From NCBI GenBank assembly GCA_019671005.1, contig CM033712.1, positions 72,986,479 to 73,050,478 of the forward strand: a stretch of 64,000 bases of DNA. Reading direction: 5' to 3'. Of the stretch, positions 57,029 through 64,000 are shown piece by piece (positions within the stretch are counted from its first letter, which is position 1; each line of letters starts with the position of its first letter). The DNA is from Hibiscus mutabilis. Taxonomy: Eukaryota; Streptophyta; Magnoliopsida; Malvales; Malvaceae. The notes beneath the pieces are model-generated. The model ran no database searches, had not been told where the DNA came from, and saw only the letters and a list, made by a program, of their open reading frames with translations. The position numbers and the translations under genes are program-made.

Positions 57029-59880
57029 TGTAGCGATGTCTTTTTCTTCTCATCGCTAAATAAAACGCGGCTTTTTCGAAGTGTTTTTGAAAGGTGTTTG
57101 TGGATTTTTTGGATATAAAATATTTATTCCATGAGGGTTTTTAAAAAACCGCATTTTTTAAAAAATGGAGTCGCCACCGGCCACTTAGGTAGGCCAGACA
57201 CCATAAAACCAGAGATTCAAAAGATTGGGTTCGGGAGTCGGTTACGGATGGGGAAGGATTAGCACCCCCAAACCGCCCAAAATTGGTACTTTAATAATTA
57301 CCGCTTTATTAATATTGGATTTTCCGGATTAAAGTGACGATTATTTTAAAATTCGGTCATAATTGCGAATTAATTTTAAGGGTCCCGTTATCCGAGAATA
57401 AACGCCCAACCACTATCACTACACCTGATACTGGCCCCGTTTACGCTCGGATAAAAGGACACCACATTAACAATTTATATCTCGATATGCAATCTTAGTG
57501 GCAAAAATATAAAACATGGCAAAATATTTAAATGCAATAAAGATTGACATAACATAATACTAATCTAACATAAATGATATACTAGACTAAAACATGCATA
57601 TTTACATATTATTCTAAATAATAGATAAAAATAACTTTAACAAGTCAGAATAACAAGGCAGGAATGATTACGTATATAGACGAACAAATATTTCAAAAAG
57701 ACATACATGCTAGTAATAAAACATATTTCAACATATATGGGACAACATATCGTACATAAAAGAAGACACACTAACACGTAACCTAAAAGCCAAGAAAACA
57801 TACAATACGTACAAAAATACAAAAACATGCCGTTTACGAGTCAAATAGAACACAACATGCTTTAATACAAATAACTGGATAAAAAAATATATAATTATCG
57901 TAAGCTTAATACACATATACATTTAAACATAAAATACGAGGCATATACGAGGGACGTAAAATAAAACAATATAATACATCAACATATACGACTATAATAC
58001 GAACATGAGTATTTACAAAGAAACATGACTGAAATGGAAGAAAAATAAAAGTCAGTGGCAGAAATTAAAGAACAATAATATGTAATTTCAGGACTAAAAT
58101 GCGAAACAAACCGAACCTAAAAGTATCAAAACTGTAATTAGACCAAGGGGCAGACCCAAAATGAAAAATTCAAAAACGCGGGATGGTTAAGGGGGTAATT
58201 TTACCATTTAAAATCTGAATCGGTGTAATTTAGGGACTGAATTACAAGATTTTGAAATATCAGGGGGACTGGGATTGTAATTATACCATGCGGCAAGACA
58301 AAAACGAAAATATTGAAAACGCGGGATGGTTAAGTGTGTGATTTACCCATTTAACGAAATAATAACAATTATATAAACCCTCTTTTTAGGCCGAAATCAA
58401 ATTTTTGGCCATTCGTTTCATTTCTTCAGTTTTCATATAACCCATGTTCTTCATTTTCTCTCAACTGTTCTTATGAAACCCAGAATCCGGCGGCCGGCCG
58501 CAACTAACCGGCGCCGGCGAGCCTTCAAAACACACCAAAATAACCCCTTTTTTATCCTCAACATGAATCCGTGGTTGGATTCAGAGGATACACCCTTATT
58601 TGCCCTAGATCTAGAAAATATACGAAGCGAAAAAAATATTTTTTAAACCAAAACAAAACTACCAGGGGTCTTCCCCTCCCTTTAGTTCACCATATCAGGC
58701 TTGGAGAAGCCGAAAGGCTTATCAGTAAGGAAGGGAAGACCCACAAACAGCGATGGTAAGACGATTCTCTTCTTTTTGTTTCCGTTTTCTTCTTTCGTAT
58801 ATGCATGCAAAAAATAAAAAAAAAGAGAAACGAGTATTTACCACTGGACTTTTCTTTCGATTCACTTGAATGTTTACAACTTTCAGTTTTTTTTGTATTA
58901 CAAGATCTCTGTTCTCTCCTTTTTTTTTGTTACCACTCTTCGTTCTCTCCTTTTTTTTTACAAGAGTCCCCGTTTCATATATATCATTGTCTTTGTTTTG
59001 GTGCAAGTTGCATCTTGCTTTTTCAGATCTGAACTGACAATTTTTGCTTGTTGTCTTGGGCATGTTCTGAACGGGGGTTGAATATCGGCATGGTGGCGGT
59101 ATGGGTGTTCTACCAGCGGCCAGACGCGTTCTCGGCCGTTAGATCAGATCTGATCTGACGGTCGAGATGGCTTGAAGGACGAACGGCTTGGATGAAGCCT
59201 CGATTTGATGAGACGGCTCCAGATCTTGCCACGTGGAGCTCTACAGTCGAGGAGTCAGAATGCGTGGATCTTACGCGCGCGTGGGATATCAAAGCGTCCG
59301 CGCGTGGACCACACGCGCGCATGGCACTCGAACGGTCCATACGTGTGGAACACACGGCTGGCAGATATTTTTGACTTCTTGGTTGGATCGTGGCCGTTGG
59401 ATCAGATCTTGATCCAACGGCCCACAGTTACCTGCACACCATAATTGTAATTAGATAAGATTTGGGTTTGGGCCAACCGGGCCTTGTAATTTGTTTGTAA
59501 TTGGACTTGGACTTCATTTTTATTTGGGTTTAATATATTTAATTTTTTTCATTTTATCAGCCCAATAATATTAATAATAATAATAATTATAACAGCAATA
59601 CATATACATGATACAAACATATACTTATACAAGTATAACATATTGGCATACGTACATATAATCCTGCCCATAATTATCATAACATCTATATATATTAATC
59701 ATATACGCTCATACTCTAGATACATACGCGACACACATTCATCATTAATACGTATACATACATAGCTTATAATATACATGCACACACCACACCTTATATA
59801 TATATTAGTAACATTCATATAATATAATAAACATACATGCAATATTAATATGTATTTACAAGTGAAAATGAGTGATTACA
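57029..59880 (-). repeat. 3' LTR of the right-hand Tat/Ogre-like element (2852 bp)
   Basis: On the minus strand it starts TGTAATCACTCATTTTCAC after a polypurine tract (59881-59900, agcaaagaggggcaac on the minus strand) and ends GACATCGCTACA. It shares the conserved 3' block with LTR1-LTR3 and is nearest LTR1 (1-1486). A GC-richer section with cgcgcgtgg motifs lies at 59100-59440. No gene. Confidence 0.88.
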
Positions 59881-59999
59881 GTTGCCCCTCTTTGCTTGTT
59901 CTCATGGAATGGGAAACAAAGCAAAGATTCATAAGCACTCATTTTTATCAGACTTCACTGTTTGTAGCTTTGGAAAAACGTGTTCTTTTGGATATCTCC

Positions 60000-60300
60000 G
60001 CTCTTCCTTGGCTGAATCTTCGGGTTCGAAAGTTCTTCCTATATAGAGCTTCGTCACCTTCTGATCTTGGAGCTACATGCTCTTCCTATATAGAACCCTT
60101 CGCTCTGAAACCCCGAATTATGAGTCCTTCCTTTCACTTCGAGACTATAAAGCTTGGAGTCCTTCCTATATAGAACTCTTCGCCTTCAACGTTGGTTTCT
60201 CCTATATAAAACCTTTTGCGCCGCTGATGGATTCCTTCGACTGAGAGTTCTTTTTGAGATTCTGGATTTAGGGTTCTCCCTCTATGGAACCTTTCACTGG
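60000..60300 (-). repeat. CCTATATAGAAC-type 3' tandem repeats
   Basis: About six irregular units on the plus strand, such as cttcctatatagagcttcg, cttcctatatagaaccctt and tctcctatataaaacc. Diverged inverted counterpart of 14840-15290 and 25010-25450. Confidence 0.8.
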
Positions 60301-60361
60301 GGCTTGAAAATGCAGGTTCCTTTTTTTTTACGAGGCTGTTGCCATTTTTGGACCTACGCTA

Positions 60362-60712
60362 CTAAGACTGCCACATCATGCCCGAAGGACTTACTGATGG
60401 CCCGAAGGACTTATCATCATGCTCGAAAGACTTACTGATGATCCGAAGAATTTAACACCACGCTCGAAAGACTTACTGATGACCTGAAGGATTTAACATC
60501 TGGATCTGACACCGATATGGCTATTGTTCTATGGGGACTCACGATGATATGCTGCCACATCATGCCCGAAGGACTTACTGATGACCCGAAGGATTTAACA
60601 CCACGCTCGAAAGACTTACTGATGGCCCGAAGGACTTAACATCGTGCCCGAAGGACTTACCGATGACCCGAAGGATTTAATATCTGGATCTGACGCCGAC
60701 ATGGCTGTTGTT
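60362..60712 (-). repeat. Two-level tandem repeat of CCCGAAGGACTTACTGATG units
   Basis: About a dozen variants of a 17-20 bp unit (cccgaaggacttactgatg, gctcgaaagacttactgat, cccgaaggatttaacac). A higher-order unit of about 170-185 bp that ends ctggatctgac(a/g)ccga(t/c)atggct occurs twice (about 60362-60535 and 60550-60712). Confidence 0.88.
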
Positions 60713-62550
60713 CTATACTTTGGTAAATTCTTCGATAATTCTTCAAATACCTGTTTAGGAACAAGAAAAATTGACATGCCCCTATCTATATGATGCATGT
60801 AATGTTATGCTTTCTTTCTCCTCTTTTTCTTTTTTCTTTGTTAATCTTATGTCCTGAAAAGTCATTCTTCTGATTTCTCTATTTCCTTTCCTTTTGCGGT
60901 ATGCTCAATTTTGATCTTTATTTCTGTCAAATTTTGCTCAATGGGCATCTACTCTTGTTCTTTTATACGAGCACCCGCCTTTCTTCTTCGGGGTTTCTGC
61001 CTGCTTCAACAACAAACACTATATCATGCGTGTGCAGAGAATCTTACTATTCTTTCTGTTCTGCATTGCCCCATTCGATCGTGCTCGGCTACCTTCTAGT
61101 TCTTTTGACCCAATATTTTGAGTATTTGTTAATTTCGTCATCGGGGTGAGCGAAATGCTTCTTAACCTCAATCTTCTTGTTGTCTCTTGACGGACACCAT
61201 TCATCGATTTCTGTGCTTTAATTCTTTGGAGACTCAATGTTTACTTTTTTACCGTTCCCACACTTTGTAAGCTCATACTTGTCATGTTTCGTCCTTCATT
61301 TTCTTGAACCAAACAAGGCATCATGGCTGGAATTCGCTTCTTGTTCTTGAGCTGTCTGACACCTATACCTCTGTTATCATCTTCATTCTATACATTGTGA
61401 GGTCATTTCTGGTTATGGGCTTCAATAGTATCCGCCTCCTTCTGTTCTGGATCTTACCCCTGAAGTAATACATGGAAATTTTTGTTGCTTTAACTTGTCA
61501 ATTTGTTGATTGGTGTTCCACTAAAGGGTATCATTTAGATTAACATACAAGATTTTGAAAACACAAAGATAGGAGCTCGATATCATGTGCAAGAGTGGCT
61601 TAGATTCAACCACTTGGTAATTTAAAGATGTGAAATCTTCCCGTGACTCGGTTCATCCTCATGATTACCGCGTTGCTGCAGAGTACTACTCTTTCTCAAT
61701 TCTCATTATTTACTCTGCCCCCAAAAGGGTAGGCTTGTATAACCACTTAAGCGCAGAAATATTACTCTAGGAATAGAGTTCTGGGTGGTGCGAGTCTTAA
61801 TTTTTCCATGATATCGCCTATTTTCTTTTTTCTCTTTTTTTTTGTTTTTTTTGTTTTTGTTTTTATCATTATTTGAGGAAATCAATTCGTCAGAGTCCTT
61901 TGTCTTGAGGACAACGATGAAGCAAACAACACTGCCCCAAGTTACTCGGCATAGTCACGATTTGAAAATATTACCATCACTCATGAATCTAAGGTTTCTT
62001 GAATTGGATGATGTATCTCTACCCTATCGCTTCAGCGGAGTGCCTCAAAATTTCCATACTCTTATCCGAATAAGCCTATTACCAGGTTTCGAACATAGGA
62101 GTACTTTTTATTATTATTTTCTCCTTCTTTATTTTCATCTCTTTTTTCTTTCTTTTTTTTCTTCCTTTTTTTTGTTTATTTTTTCTTTACTACCTAGAAG
62201 ATTATGCCTAGAGTTTCAATTTCAAGGAACTCTACATGGTTGACATTTAGAGCTTTTTCGTCCTTGAATATCATCGAAAGAGTAATAATCTCGCTTTGCT
62301 GACCAGAGTCCGGTGGGGAAGATCACACATCATCGTTGTCACGACATCTATCTAATGTCACATCTTGCAATTGATATCTAGTGCCCTACAACGGCGAGAA
62401 AATATCTATGTGCTTTCAAAAACATTATATGTTAAGCGAAATGTGTTCTTTATTGAAAATAAAAATCAACAAACATGCCCCATCACAAAAGATCTTTGCC
62501 ACATGAGGGCCACATAGAGTTGATCCCTTGTATTACTTCAGGAAGGTATT

Positions 62551-63660
62551 TTAATGTAGAGACATCTCTGGCTTCTTCAGTACTATGTAGATTTGCTTCT
62601 CATCCTTGGTCTTCCACTGCTTGATCAGCTCTTGTGTCAGGGTTCCATCATTGACCAGCTTCTTGATTTCATCCAGTAAAGGTCTACATTTTCTGGTGGG
62701 AGGCCCCGGTGCCCCCATATGGAATTCGCATGTGCTACTCGAGTCAAAACTATGGGCATACAGATCAGGGTGCACTCTTCATCGGCCTAGGAACAAGATA
62801 GTGACCCTCTACCAGATGAGGCCAAATGTCTGAGATAGATATTCCAAACACTTCCAAATTTGCGCTCGTCCGAGGGATTTTCCTTGATGACCCTAATTTG
62901 TCAGTCTGTCTCCTTCTTTTATGGCCACGCGAACCCTGGAGATGACACTCATTTACGTCTCCATCCTTATCTATCTTATCTTCGATTCGGTCCTTAGACT
63001 TAGACCCCAATTTTCCTTCTTTGATTGCATATTCTATCCTCTCTCCAATCGTCATGAAATCTTCGAATCCACTTCTCGATTTCTCCAACATCACATCGAA
63101 GAAGGGAGAGGGAAGCGTTGCATGAAATAGGGGAGTCAACTCTTCTTCCGCTATAGGGGGCTGGACTTGGGTCGCCAGACATCGCCACCTTATGCATATT
63201 CCCTGAAGCTTTCATTTGGCCTTATTTTCTCATTCTGAAGAAACTGTCGACAGGGTGCTAAATCTAAAGCATATTTGTATTGATCCAAGAAGGCATTAGC
63301 GAGGTCACCCCATGACCTAACTTGGTTTCTGTTCAAACGGTTATACCACACTACTGCTGGTCCCGTCAGGCTATCATGGAAATGGTGGATCAACAATTCT
63401 TCGTTCTTTATGTATCCTTCCATTTTTCTACAAAACATGGTTAAGTGAATCTTCGGGCAGCTGGTTCCGTCATATCATCTGCAAAATCCGGGAACCTTGA
63501 AATCGGAGGAATGACCAAATCGGGGACTAGGCGAGTTCCCTCGTATTGAAGACATTTATCTTCTCTTTCTTCTTAAGCTCTTTCTCGATTTTTTCTTCTA
63601 ACTGGTCAAGCCTCGACTCTTCAATTCGTTCCATTTTCCGATTAATTCTGCCATCGAACC
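62551..63660 (-). pseudogene. Tat/Ogre-type gag, frame-disrupted
   Basis: In minus order: a charged coiled-coil-like start (RIEESRLDQLEEKIEKELKK, about 63555-63615), the capsid block FCRKMEGYIKNEELLIHHFH, then SLTGPAVVWYNRLNRNQVRS and PNESFREYA (63190-63438), a frameshift near 63190, then LTPLFHATLPSPFFDVMLEK and GERIEYAIKEGKLG (62985-63139), and the Cys/His end CEFHMGAPGPPTRKC followed by RPLLDEIKKLVNDGTLT (62600-62740). This is the standard Tat/Ogre gag layout, with a CxFHxGAPG signature where GH is expected (Pro replaces His). Two or more frame changes make it non-functional. Confidence 0.85.
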
Positions 63661-64000
63661 CCATGTATTAAATGATGAAGTGCCATGTGATGATAAAACA
63701 ATAAAAAAATGTGATGCAAATGCAATGCATGAATGCAATAAAGCATTGATTCCGCAAGTGATTTGTCCTTATAGAACATCTTTCATTCAGACCAAAAGGT
63801 TTCATTACATCCAGTATTAGGGTTTTACAGATATCGGTGAGCCCTGGCACCTAATGTCTTGACCTCATTCAATAGTCCCGTCAGTTTTCCTTCGCGGTCT
63901 ATGCCGAATCCATATTCTGGCTTATTGGTGCTGCTGCATCGGCTAAATCTGCTACCTGTTGAGCTACTTGTCGGGCTTGAGTCGTAACCATCTTCATGTC
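63661..64000 (-). mobile_element. Tat/Ogre-like element, region upstream of gag
   Basis: Non-coding or degenerate DNA continuing the right-hand element to the window edge. No feature beyond its position could be recognised. Confidence 0.5.

Larger units (their letters stand above)
59881..62550 (-). mobile_element. 3' internal non-coding region of the right-hand Tat/Ogre-like element
   Basis: Lies between gag and the 3' LTR. It contains two tandem-repeat zones (60000-60300 and 60362-60712) and pyrimidine-rich tracts on the plus strand (61820-61870, 62110-62190), the counterpart of the purine tract in units A and B. No pol domain was seen in any frame, so this too looks non-autonomous. Confidence 0.7.

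Noticed and set aside
60362..60712. CRISPR-like regular repeats
   Set aside because: Units are contiguous and variable, with no unique spacers, in a plant retrotransposon 3' region.

Overview
This window is a repeat-dominated stretch of a flowering-plant (eudicot-like) nuclear genome. It is AT-rich and holds one intact-looking intron-containing host gene, two decayed members of a plant-specific DC1 (Cys/His-rich C1) family, and many nested LTR retrotransposons, hAT-type non-autonomous elements and a Mutator-type MITE. The species cannot be named from sequence alone. No bacterial, organellar, tRNA, rRNA or CRISPR feature was seen.

Layout. 1-28474 is nested Ty3/gypsy DNA. A Tat/Ogre-like array (unit A, a shared central LTR, unit B, a terminal LTR) carries a Copia-type LTR at the same internal junction in both units. 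Unit A is further hit by a second Tat-like element (its LTR end is 1-1486) and by a complete 10.06 kb Athila-type element on the minus strand (3424-13486, TSD TTTGC). Unit B retains the empty site of the Athila insertion, so the relative order of events can be read inside the window. 28475-29460 is a scrambled Copia coding remnant. 29572-32440 is a solo gypsy-type LTR with a perfect TSD, rich in GTATCGATAC palindromes.

33505-36821 (minus) is the one convincing host gene: a five-exon, 524-codon gene for a DUF7036-like membrane or cell-surface protein. 36822-55700 is DC1 territory. DC1 pseudogene 1 (40150-42569) is broken by stops and frameshifts. DC1 pseudogene 2 (47830-55171) has been split by a hAT element, a hAT MITE and a Copia element that itself contains a solo LTR, and its distal end is lost at a junction with a gypsy protease fragment. 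The hAT and LTR insertion boundaries come with recognisable target-site duplications.

56836-64000 is a second Tat/Ogre-like element on the minus strand (3' LTR 57029-59880, tandem-repeat-rich 3' region, broken gag), itself inserted in a Copia LTR and running off the right edge.

The transposable elements form layers of insertions rather than a functional pathway. The DUF7036-like gene is the only locus for which I would predict a cellular product. Coordinates of LTR ends and TSDs were read directly; percentages are by-eye estimates, and family assignments rest on remembered motifs, not on a search.
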